DNA of 5,180 nucleotides from an uncultured Anaerocolumna sp. Its GTDB lineage: Bacteria > Bacillota > Clostridia > Lachnospirales > Lachnospiraceae. The stretch spans positions 1-5,180 of the forward strand of contig CALDJN010000365.1 of the NCBI GenBank assembly GCA_937901695.1, given 5' to 3'. The notes beneath the pieces are model-generated. The model ran no database searches. It was not told the DNA's origin and was given only the letters and a program-made list of their open reading frames with translations. Position numbers and translations under genes: made by a program. How positions within the stretch are numbered: position 1 is the stretch's first letter; the number at the start of each line of letters is the position of its first letter. Positions 1 to 5,138 of this stretch are shown here, one piece after another.

Positions 1-180
1 CAGCACACCAATGGCAGCACACCAATGGCAGCACACCAATGGCAGCACACCAATGACAGCACACCAATGACAGCACACCAACGACAACACACCAATGACA
101 ACACACCAATGACAGCACACCAATGACAGCACACCAATGACAACACTTCAATGTGATGCTTCCATGGCAACACATTCATA
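1..180. repeat. 14-bp tandem repeat array, truncated at left edge
   Basis: Ten head-to-tail 14-bp units fill 1-140, with consensus CAGCACACCAATGA. Units 1-3 end in GG and later units in GA. Units 7 and 8 begin CAAC, and unit 6 carries ACGA. From 141 to about 180 come degenerate units (CAACACTTCAATGT, then a 13-bp GATGCTTCCATGG, then CAACACATTCATAA), so the array decays to the right. The graded variants (GG at the left, GA in the middle, CAAC inside) are typical of unit duplication with drift. There are no unique spacers, so it is not CRISPR. The plus frame beginning at base 1 is open through three 42-bp periods until TGA at 124-126, so the tail of an upstream gene cannot be excluded, but a non-coding repeat is more likely. 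The array continues beyond the window. Confidence 0.95.
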
Positions 181-190
181 AAACCCTTTA

Positions 191-230
191 AAAATAACTG
201 TGACAAAGTCACAGTTATTTTTTTTATTTT
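191..230 (+). terminator. Rho-independent terminator of an upstream unit
   Basis: A perfect 14-bp stem, AAAATAACTGTGAC (191-204) with its complement (208-221), closes on an AAA loop. It runs into an almost pure T tract to 230. The T tract is on the plus strand, so it would end a plus-strand transcript entering from the left of the window. No such gene is visible inside the window apart from the repeat array. Confidence 0.85.
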
Positions 231-248
231 GTGATATTATTAACATAA
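229..248. promoter_or_regulatory. Rex-like palindromic operator candidate
   Basis: TTGTGATATTATTAACATAA is an imperfect palindrome: 7 of 10 positions match between its half-sites. It resembles the sites of the redox repressor Rex (TTGTGA/TTGTTAA, short AT spacer, TTAACAA/TTCACAA), which senses the NADH/NAD+ ratio in Firmicutes. It lies about 85 bp before a gene for a pyridine-nucleotide-dependent reductase, which makes redox control plausible. The right half deviates (ACAT rather than ACAA) and the region is AT-rich, so chance is possible. Confidence 0.3.
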
Positions 249-269
249 AACAAATCGAATGCAATTAAT
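240..269 (+). promoter_or_regulatory. weak promoter candidate for the sulfur reductase gene
   Basis: TTAACA (240-245; 5 of 6 to TTGACA) is followed after 18 bp by ATTAAT (264-269; 4 of 6 to TATAAT). It is the best pair I find between the upstream terminator and the gene. The -35 element would overlap the right half of the Rex-like palindrome, a suitable place for repression. An imperfect inverted repeat, AATCAG (273-278) with CTGATT (294-299, repeated at 302-307), lies in the presumed leader. The -10 match is poor, so this is only a candidate. Confidence 0.22.
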
Positions 270-331
270 TTAAATCAGGCAGATGTTTTATTTCTGATTC
301 ACTGATTTTTTATAAGAAAGAGAGGTTTAAT

Positions 332-2797
332 ATGAGCAAAATAATTATTGTTGGTGGAGTTGCCGGAGGAGCTTCCGCTGCTGCCCGTCTTAGAAGATTA
401 GACGAAAAAGCAGAAATAATTATGTTCGAAAAAGGAGAATATATCTCCTTTGCAAACTGCGGATTACCTTATTATATAGGCGGAGAAATTACAGAAAAAG
501 AAGCATTAACTTTGCAAACACCAGAGAGTTTTCATGCCAGATTTAATGTAGATGTCAGAGTGTTACAGGAAGTTATATCTATTGATGCAAATAAAAAAGT
601 GGTTCAGGTTAAGAATCTTAAAACCAATGAAATCTATGAAGAATCCTATGATAAACTATTATTATCCCCTGGTGCAGCACCTGCAAAACCGAATGTAAAA
701 GGTGCAGATAATGAAAAAGTATTTACCCTTCGTAATATACCGGATACGTATAAAATCAAAGAATATGTGGATCAAAGCCATGTAAAAAGTGCCTTAATAG
801 TAGGTGGAGGATATATTGGAGTCGAGATGGCAGATAACCTCCATGCTGCTGGACTTAAAGTTACCATAGTCGAATTTGCAGATCATGTAATAGCACCAAT
901 TGACTATGATATGGCATGTGAAGTTCATAATCATATTCGCAGCAAAGGCGTTAATTTAATTCTAAAAGATGGTGTAAAAGAAATTCAAAACTATGGAGAA
1001 CAATTAAAAGTTATCCTTGGAAATAGCGAAATTATAACCGATATGGTAATCATGTCTGTAGGTGTAAGACCGGAAAGTACCTTAGCAAAAGAAACTGGCT
1101 TAGAAGTAAGCCCTAAAGGCGCAATTATCGTAAATACCAATATGCAGACTTCCAATAAAGACATATATGCAGTTGGCGATGCCATTCAGATTAAAGATTT
1201 TGTTACAGGTGGTGATGGATATATTCCATTGGCAGGACCTGCCAACAAACAAGGAAGAATTGCAGCAGAAAACATATGCGGAATTCCAAGTACTTACAAA
1301 GGGACCCAAGGAACAGGAATTCTAAAATGTTTTGATTTAACTATAGCCAATACTGGTATAACGGAAGCAAGAGCTAAACAATTAAATCTAAATTATGAAA
1401 AGTCCTTTACTTACTCTGCTTCCCATGCTTCCTATTATCCAGGTGCTGTAAATATGTCTATCAAACTTATCTTTGATAAAGGCAATGGCAAGATTTTAGG
1501 TGCTCAGGTAGTAGGATATGAAGGAGCAGATAAGAGACTTGATGTTATTGCTACAGCCATGAGAGCAGGAATGACAGTATATGATTTAACAGAATTAGAG
1601 CTTGCTTATGCACCACCATTTTCATCTGCAAAAGATCCGGTTAATATGGCTGGTTTTGTAGCAGAAAATATTTTAACGAATAAGGTTAAAATCTTCCACT
1701 GGCATGAAGTAAAAGATTTACCTAGAGATGGAAGTGTTAGCTTAGTAGATGTTCGTACCTATATGGAGTATGCAAATGGTTCCATAGATGGATTTATAAA
1801 CTATCCATTAGACGGTTTACGCAAGAATCTAGATAAATTGGATAAATCAAAACCAGTATATGTCACTTGTCAGATTGGACTTCGCGGATACATTGCCTGC
1901 CGTATATTGGAACAAAATGGATATGAATGCTACAATTTATCTGGGGGCTATCGCTTATATAATACTATTTACCATAATAAACCAATGGTTGTACGAGATG
2001 AAGAGAGAGTTGTACCGGATAAATTAGAAGCTGCTTCTGTATCAGATAAACCAGCCAAAAAAATTGAGATAAATGCATGTGGTCTTCAATGTCCCGGACC
2101 AATTATGAAACTATCTGATGCAATAAAAAAAGTAGAAAATAATGATGTAATAGAGATAACCACTACGGATCAGGCATTTGCAGCAGATGTTGAGGCTTGG
2201 TGCAGAAGAACAGGAAATACATTTTTAGGTATGAATTCGGAAAAGGGAATAGCCAAAGCCTCTATTAAAAAGGGATGTGTAAATTCTAAATCCGGCAGAG
2301 ACTGCAGCAATCCGCCTTCAGAAGGAAATGCAAAAAATATTGTAGTATTTTCAGGAGATTTGGATAAAGCAATTGCTTCCTTTGTTATAGCTAATGCAGC
2401 AGCAGCCATGGGTCGAAAAGTAAATATGTTCTTTACCTTCTGGGGATTAAATATTTTGAGAAAACCAGAAAAAGTACCTGTGAAAAAAGATTTTATAAGT
2501 AAAATGTTTGGAGTTATGATGCCAAGAGGAAGTAAAAAGTTGCCTTTATCAAAGATGAATATGGCAGGTATGGGTCCTAAGATGATTCGCAATGTTATGA
2601 AAAATAAAAATGTGAATAGCCTAGAAAGCCTCATTCAATCAGCAATTGATAATGGAGTGGAATTAGTTGCCTGTACTATGAGTATGGATGTTATGGGAAT
2701 TAAAATGGAAGAATTAATTGATGGAGTAAAGCCTGGCGGTGCAGCAGCAATGCTTGCTAACGCAGAAGAATCCGATATGTCTTTATTTATATCGTAA
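332..2797 (+). CDS. CoA-disulfide/persulfide reductase fused to rhodanese, TusA and DsrE-like domains
   Basis: Four domains on 821 residues. Residues 1-450 are a flavoprotein disulfide reductase of the CoA-disulfide reductase (Cdr) type: FAD-binding GGVAGG (8-13), single redox cysteine C43 in SFANCGLPYYIGG, NAD(P)H-binding GGGYIGVE (158-165), second FAD motif YAVGD (279-283), and the family's catalytic tyrosine regions HASYYPG (365-371) and LAYAPPF (Y426). Residues 455-553 are a rhodanese domain with loop CQIGLR and active C513. Residues 576-645 are TusA/SirA-like, with CGLQCPGP and acceptor C587. Residues 668-821 are DsrE/DsrF/DrsH-like, with C781 in ACTMSMD. Related two-domain enzymes reduce CoA disulfide, CoA persulfide or polysulfide with NAD(P)H. 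Here sulfur could pass along C43, C513, C587 and C781; that order is inference. No signal peptide or membrane segment is seen, so it is probably cytosolic. AGAGAGG (319-325), 6 nt before ATG, supports the start. It appears monocistronic, with its own terminator. Substrate is not decided by sequence. Confidence 0.93.
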   Translation: MSKIIIVGGVAGGASAAARLRRLDEKAEIIMFEKGEYISFANCGLPYYIGGEITEKEALTLQTPESFHARFNVDVRVLQEVISIDANKKVVQVKNLKTNEIYEESYDKLLLSPGAAPAKPNVKGADNEKVFTLRNIPDTYKIKEYVDQSHVKSALIVGGGYIGVEMADNLHAAGLKVTIVEFADHVIAPIDYDMACEVHNHIRSKGVNLILKDGVKEIQNYGEQLKVILGNSEIITDMVIMSVGVRPESTLAKETGLEVSPKGAIIVNTNMQTSNKDIYAVGDAIQIKDFVTGGDGYIPLAGPANKQGRIAAENICGIPSTYKGTQGTGILKCFDLTIANTGITEARAKQLNLNYEKSFTYSASHASYYPGAVNMSIKLIFDKGNGKILGAQVVGYEGADKRLDVIATAMRAGMTVYDLTELELAYAPPFSSAKDPVNMAGFVAENILTNKVKIFHWHEVKDLPRDGSVSLVDVRTYMEYANGSIDGFINYPLDGLRKNLDKLDKSKPVYVTCQIGLRGYIACRILEQNGYECYNLSGGYRLYNTIYHNKPMVVRDEERVVPDKLEAASVSDKPAKKIEINACGLQCPGPIMKLSDAIKKVENNDVIEITTTDQAFAADVEAWCRRTGNTFLGMNSEKGIAKASIKKGCVNSKSGRDCSNPPSEGNAKNIVVFSGDLDKAIASFVIANAAAAMGRKVNMFFTFWGLNILRKPEKVPVKKDFISKMFGVMMPRGSKKLPLSKMNMAGMGPKMIRNVMKNKNVNSLESLIQSAIDNGVELVACTMSMDVMGIKMEELIDGVKPGGAAAMLANAEESDMSLFIS

Positions 2798-2819
2798 AGC
2801 CTTATTATGTTAATATAAT

Positions 2820-2873
2820 GGAGTCTGTAATGGAATTCTTGTTAGAATTCTATAGCAGACTCCTATTTTTATA
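2820..2873 (+). terminator. Rho-independent terminator after the sulfur reductase
   Basis: GGAGTCTG (2820-2827) pairs perfectly with CAGACTCC (2856-2863). Inside it, GAATTCT (2833-2839) pairs with AGAATTC (2844-2850) around a TGTT loop. The five bases between the stems on each side (TAATG and TATAG) can partly pair. TATTTTTATA follows the hairpin. It begins 22 bp after the stop codon, so it ends that transcript and separates it from the next gene. Confidence 0.8.
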
Positions 2874-2901
2874 TAATAGAAAATGGTGTACTATTACATA
2901 A

Positions 2902-3000
2902 AAACACGACCTGAATGCTCATGAAGCGTCAAAGCGGATATTCCACTTCCCTGATGAGGTTAAATTGAGGGTATCACTGAATGAAAGCATTTACTTTTAA
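2902..3000 (+). other. possible relic coding stretch or structured non-coding segment
   Basis: Within an AT-rich gap, about 2904-2980 is visibly richer in G and C. The plus frame is open for 32 codons (2902-2997, bounded by TAA at both ends) and has a protein-like mix of residues (reading HDLNAHEASKR, then IFHFPDEVKLRVSLNES), but it has no start codon or ribosome binding site. The minus strand of the same stretch holds a 23-codon ATG ORF (2990 down to 2919), also without a Shine-Dalgarno. I do not recognise either product. It may be the remains of a decayed gene, or an RNA; neither is established. Confidence 0.2.
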
Positions 3001-3291
3001 TGCTTTTAATATAAGACCTTGATAAATATACCAATATGATATAGAATAAGAAACAGTGAAATTTTTATGATAAAATTTCAAAACAATTCAAACAATTCAA
3101 CAAAATTGATGCGTTATGATATATCCTGTATATGGGCACTTGGGGTATAGATAGCAAGTAGTGCAACCGGCAATTTTCTGTTAATTTTAAAGAGACATTT
3201 ATTTTACATAAAACGATTATTTCTTGTGCTGCATTTTTTTCTTGCATTAAGCCCCATGATTTTATAATTTAACCAAAGGATATTAAGGATA

Positions 3292-3321
3292 TTGGACATA
3301 TTATTTCATTGTTCTTATATA
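3292..3321 (+). promoter_or_regulatory. promoter candidate for the 218-residue unknown protein
   Basis: TTGGAC (3292-3297; 5 of 6 to TTGACA if TTGG is taken as TTGA-like, otherwise 4 of 6) is followed after 18 bp by TATATA (3316-3321). Transcription would start near 3328, giving a leader of about 25 nt. A tandem 9-bp repeat AAGGATATT (3276-3293) abuts and slightly overlaps the -35 hexamer, a position where an activator or repressor could bind. Confidence 0.35.
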
Positions 3322-3352
3322 ACATTATAAGAGCGTTAGATTGGAGAATACA

Positions 3353-4009
3353 ATGGGACAAAATTATGCTAGCTTCCATATAATCACAGAAAACACAAAG
3401 GAAACTCTAAAACAGGTGGAACAATATTTTAGTAATAATACTTCTTCTAATGGTGAGAATAAATGCCTGGAGAATTTATCAGAAATTTTTGATGGCTCTG
3501 TAAATGATAAATTAAATTATCTAAGCTATATGCTAAATTTAATTGAGTATAGCTGTAAGCTGATACTGATAAATAATAATTTTATTTCCATATATGATGA
3601 AGCCTTTACCTTAAAAAATATTGAAACAGAAGGAATTAACTTATCAAAATATATAGAAAAACCAATTATCGGAACAGGTAATTTTGATGATGAGGTTTTA
3701 AGTATCATATTATTTCAAAAGGGCGAGATTATTACCAAATATATTACGGGAGAAGGCTTGGAGAAATACCAGCTTAAGCAATCTTTCATGGATTTGGAAT
3801 CATTCAAAAAAGTAACAAATTTAAGTGTTGAAAAACTGGATGAATTACTAAAAGAAAAGGATATCTACGACATAGAAGACGGATTTTCCGAACTTTATAA
3901 TTTGGCATTGGATTTAACTTATGATGATTTAGCACCTTTTGAAAATAAATATAAAAAGCTTAAAGAAACCAATTCATATTCTGTTTTTGAACTCCTTGTA
4001 ACATTATGA
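3353..4009 (+). CDS. hypothetical protein, family not recognised
   Basis: A 218-residue acidic, soluble-looking protein with no signal peptide, no membrane segment and no catalytic motif that I recognise. I start it at ATG 3353, which has GGAG (3343-3346) 6 nt upstream. The in-frame TTG at 3341 would overlap that ribosome binding site and is unlikely. The N-terminal third (about 12-65) looks helical. The middle (about 70-132) looks like beta strands, with FDDEVLSIILFQKGEIITKY (111-130). The C-terminal part (about 145-205) looks helical and acidic, with SVEKLDELLKEKD and IEDGFSELYNLALDL. The pattern of a DDEVL strand, a hairpin turn at KG, then a helical tail recalls small standalone proteins of the SMI1/immunity type, but only in general texture. 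It seems to have its own promoter. No terminator is evident before the repeats that begin 20 bp after the stop. Confidence 0.8.
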   Translation: MGQNYASFHIITENTKETLKQVEQYFSNNTSSNGENKCLENLSEIFDGSVNDKLNYLSYMLNLIEYSCKLILINNNFISIYDEAFTLKNIETEGINLSKYIEKPIIGTGNFDDEVLSIILFQKGEIITKYITGEGLEKYQLKQSFMDLESFKKVTNLSVEKLDELLKEKDIYDIEDGFSELYNLALDLTYDDLAPFENKYKKLKETNSYSVFELLVTL

Positions 4010-4028
4010 CAAAAGAAGTGGCTGTTGT

Positions 4029-4100
4029 AAAACTGTCATTGCTATGAAAACTGTCATTACTATGAAAATCGTCATTGCTATGAAAACTGTCATTGCTATG
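4029..4100. repeat. 18-bp tandem repeat, four units
   Basis: Four contiguous copies of AAAACTGTCATTGCTATG lie at 4029-4046, 4047-4064, 4065-4082 and 4083-4100. Unit 2 has ATTACTATG, unit 3 has AAAATCGTC, and units 1 and 4 are identical. The next bases (AAAGCGTGTCATTCTGAGC) look like a diverged fifth unit leading into the palindrome at 4096-4166. Each unit contains a 14-bp core, CTGTCATTGCTATG, matching 12 of 14 bases of the left-edge array read on the minus strand (CTGTCATTGGTGTG). It is non-coding: stops occur in the local frames and no gene spans it. Confidence 0.95.
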
Positions 4101-4166
4101 AAAGCGTGTCATTCTGAGCAAAAATTCAACGGAGTTGAATTTGCGAAGAATCTCTTTCGTTCATAG
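4096..4166. repeat. 71-bp imperfect palindrome, REP-like or miniature element
   Basis: The left arm (4096-4130) and right arm (4134-4166) meet at a GGA loop. The inner stem AAATTCAAC (4122-4130) with GTTGAATTT (4134-4142) is perfect. A GC pair and ATTCT (4111-4115) with AGAAT (4147-4151) continue it, with a 2-nt bulge. After an unpaired 8-nt stretch on each side, CTATGAA (4096-4102) pairs with TTCATAG (4160-4166). The pieces GTCATTCTGAGC and GCGAAGAATCT resemble an intergenic repeat that I recall from many bacterial genomes, here with an AT-rich hairpin inserted between them; this recollection is unverified. There is no T tract, so it is not a typical terminator, though its hairpin could protect the 3' end of the upstream mRNA. 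Confidence 0.8.
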
Positions 4167-4188
4167 TGGTGCTGTTAAACGTGATAAT
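4160..4188 (+). promoter_or_regulatory. weak promoter candidate for the HD-domain gene
   Basis: TTCATA (4160-4165; 4 of 6 to TTGACA) and GATAAT (4183-4188; 5 of 6 to TATAAT) are 17 bp apart. If real, the -35 element is supplied by the right end of the 71-bp palindrome and the leader is about 77 nt. CATAAT at 4213-4218 is a rival -10 without a good -35. Confidence 0.2.
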
Positions 4189-4224
4189 AAACATGATGTA
4201 AAAAACTGCCTACATAATATCTAT

Positions 4225-4252
4225 CTATTGTGAAAATAATAATATCACATAG
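4225..4252. promoter_or_regulatory. inverted repeat just before the HD gene ribosome binding site
   Basis: CTATTGTGA (4225-4233) and TCACATAG (4245-4252) are complementary over 8 bp with one bulged T, separated by an AT-only 11-bp spacer. The repeat ends 2 nt before AAAGGAG (4255-4261). It could be an operator, or an mRNA hairpin that affects initiation. The TGTGA...TCACA halves recall CRP/FNR- or Rex-type half-sites, but the spacing (11 bp) is too long for either. Confidence 0.35.
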
Positions 4253-4271
4253 AAAAAGGAGTGTAGAAAAA

Positions 4272-4955
4272 ATGGAGATTACTCATTTAACTAGTAGGAA
4301 GGTTTTAAAAGACTTTGGAGATAACTACTCTAGAGAAAAAGTTAATTTATTTAACGAAATTCATCAACATTTAATGGAAGATGAAAAACCATCAGACTTT
4401 TTGAATAGTTTATCTAATAATCATATGTTTCAAAACGTTCCTTTTTCTATGTTATTAAGATTAAAGGAAACAGAACAGTCTCCGGTTTATCACCCGGAAG
4501 GTAATGTATGGAATCATACTATGCTTGTTGTAGACGAAGCGGCAAAAGTAAAAGAAAAAAGTAAGAATCCAGAGGCATTTATGTGGGCTGCATTGCTGCA
4601 TGACATAGGAAAACCTGATACAACAAGAAAAAGAAAAGGAAAAATCACAGCATATGGTCATGACCTGGCAGGGACAGAATTAACGGTAAAATTCCTTGAA
4701 AATTTTCCTTGTGAAGAAGAATTTGTTCATAATGTGGAAAGCCTTGTAAGATATCATATGCATATATTATACATTACCAAAGACTTATCATTTGCAAAAA
4801 CAAAAGAAATGATGAAACAGGTAGATATTAATGAAATAGCACTGTTTGGCTTATGTGACAGGTTAGGAAGGCGAAATGCAGATAGAGACAAAGAAGAAGA
4901 AACCATTCGGCTTTTTCTTACTAAACTTAAGGGAACGAAAGGAATGGTAAAATAA
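4272..4955 (+). CDS. HD-domain phosphohydrolase, like the HD part of CCA tRNA nucleotidyltransferase
   Basis: A 227-residue cytosolic protein with a full HD metal-binding set: H82 in HPEGNVWNHTML (74-85), H110-D111 in ALLHDIGKPDTT (107-118), H130 in YGHDLAG (128-134), and late H162/H164 and D196 in RYHMH and LCDRLGR. HPEG-VW-HTM followed by LLHDIGK and GHD-AG is the signature of the HD domain attached to CCA-adding enzymes and related stand-alone proteins, which act as metal-dependent phosphohydrolases on nucleotides or RNA ends. The nucleotidyltransferase domain is absent; residues 1-60 are a helical lead-in. The substrate cannot be read from sequence. I start it at ATG 4272, with AAAGGAG (4255-4261) 10 nt upstream. 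The longer in-frame GTG start (4230) falls inside the upstream inverted repeat, lacks a Shine-Dalgarno and would add 14 basic residues. The stop overlaps the start of a 44-codon ORF. Confidence 0.88.
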   Translation: MEITHLTSRKVLKDFGDNYSREKVNLFNEIHQHLMEDEKPSDFLNSLSNNHMFQNVPFSMLLRLKETEQSPVYHPEGNVWNHTMLVVDEAAKVKEKSKNPEAFMWAALLHDIGKPDTTRKRKGKITAYGHDLAGTELTVKFLENFPCEEEFVHNVESLVRYHMHILYITKDLSFAKTKEMMKQVDINEIALFGLCDRLGRRNADRDKEEETIRLFLTKLKGTKGMVK

Positions 4956-5089
4956 TGCGGGATAAAAAAGATAACAAAGGTAGAAATAATATAAATAAGA
5001 AAGATCATCAACTAAAATTTGGAGCTACTACAGACCGTAATACTGATAAGGTAGAAGATAAAGCAGATAATAAAAATCAAAATAAATAA
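4955..5089 (+). CDS. small charged 44-residue protein, coupled to the HD gene
   Basis: The ATG at 4955-4957 shares its A with the TAA stop of the HD gene (TAATG), the usual geometry of translational coupling. AAAGGA (4938-4943) lies 11 nt upstream, inside the HD gene. The product is almost all Lys, Asp, Asn, Arg and Gln (MRDKKDNKGRNN... ending ADNKNQNK) with one short less charged patch, HQLKFGATTD. It has no cysteine, membrane segment or fold that I recognise and is likely disordered. A Lys/Asn-rich reading can arise by chance in A-rich DNA, so the coupling and the clean stop are the main arguments for a real gene. Confidence 0.45.
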   Translation: MRDKKDNKGRNNINKKDHQLKFGATTDRNTDKVEDKADNKNQNK

Positions 5090-5101
5090 ATTCTAAGATA
5101 A

Positions 5102-5125
5102 TTTATATAGAAGATTTTATATAAA
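5102..5125. other. AT-only inverted repeat after the small ORF
   Basis: TTTATATA (5102-5109) and TATATAAA (5118-5125) form an 8-bp all-AT stem with an 8-nt loop, 12 bp after the small ORF stop. No T tract follows on the plus strand, and an A/T-only stem is weak. It is at best a poor terminator, or it may be chance. Confidence 0.2.
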
Positions 5126-5138
5126 GAAAAATAAAAAG

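Larger units (their letters stand above)
2798..3352. other. 555-bp intergenic region with short repeats, no convincing gene
   Basis: After the terminator, this stretch holds several small structures. One is a hairpin of AAAGCATT (2984-2991) and AATGCTTT (2999-3006) with a 7-nt loop. Another is GAAATTTT (3058-3065) and AAAATTTC (3072-3079) with a 6-nt loop. A 9-bp direct repeat AACAATTCA lies at 3082-3090 and 3091-3099, and another, AAGGATATT, at 3276-3284 and 3285-3293. A GC-richer stretch at about 2904-2980 stands out (described separately). A 60-codon minus-strand frame (3065-3247) has only a weak GGGG before its ATG and no recognisable family features, so I do not call it a gene. No RNA family was recognised. 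Confidence 0.6.

Noticed and set aside
1..180. CRISPR array
   Set aside because: Units of 14 bp follow one another directly without unique spacers, and no cas gene is present. The same applies to the 18-bp array at 4029-4100.
2170..2634. Minus-strand 154-codon ORF antisense to the sulfur reductase
   Set aside because: The plus strand here encodes intact TusA and DsrE-like domains. The antisense product is a hydrophobic shadow without a ribosome binding site of note.
2950..2995. Hammerhead ribozyme core (CTGATGAG at 2951-2958, GAAA at 2983-2986)
   Set aside because: The interval between the two boxes cannot form the short stem II, and no pairing stems I and III are seen around them.
3142..3174. 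Possible hairpin CACTTG...CAAGTAGTG
   Set aside because: It needs a 3-base bulge and a long loop, and nothing downstream supports a terminator or riboswitch.
3065..3247. Minus-strand 60-codon ORF in the intergenic gap
   Set aside because: It overlaps the inverted and direct repeats, has only a GGGG before its ATG, and shows no family signature. Frames of this length are expected by chance.
4111..4151. Terminator for the unknown protein
   Set aside because: The hairpin is strong but is followed by CTCTTTCGTT rather than a T tract, and it belongs to a larger palindromic repeat.
4754..5011. Minus-strand 85-codon ORF over the HD gene end
   Set aside because: It is antisense to the conserved HD gene 3' half and the small coupled ORF, and its product is low-complexity Ser/Ile/Phe.
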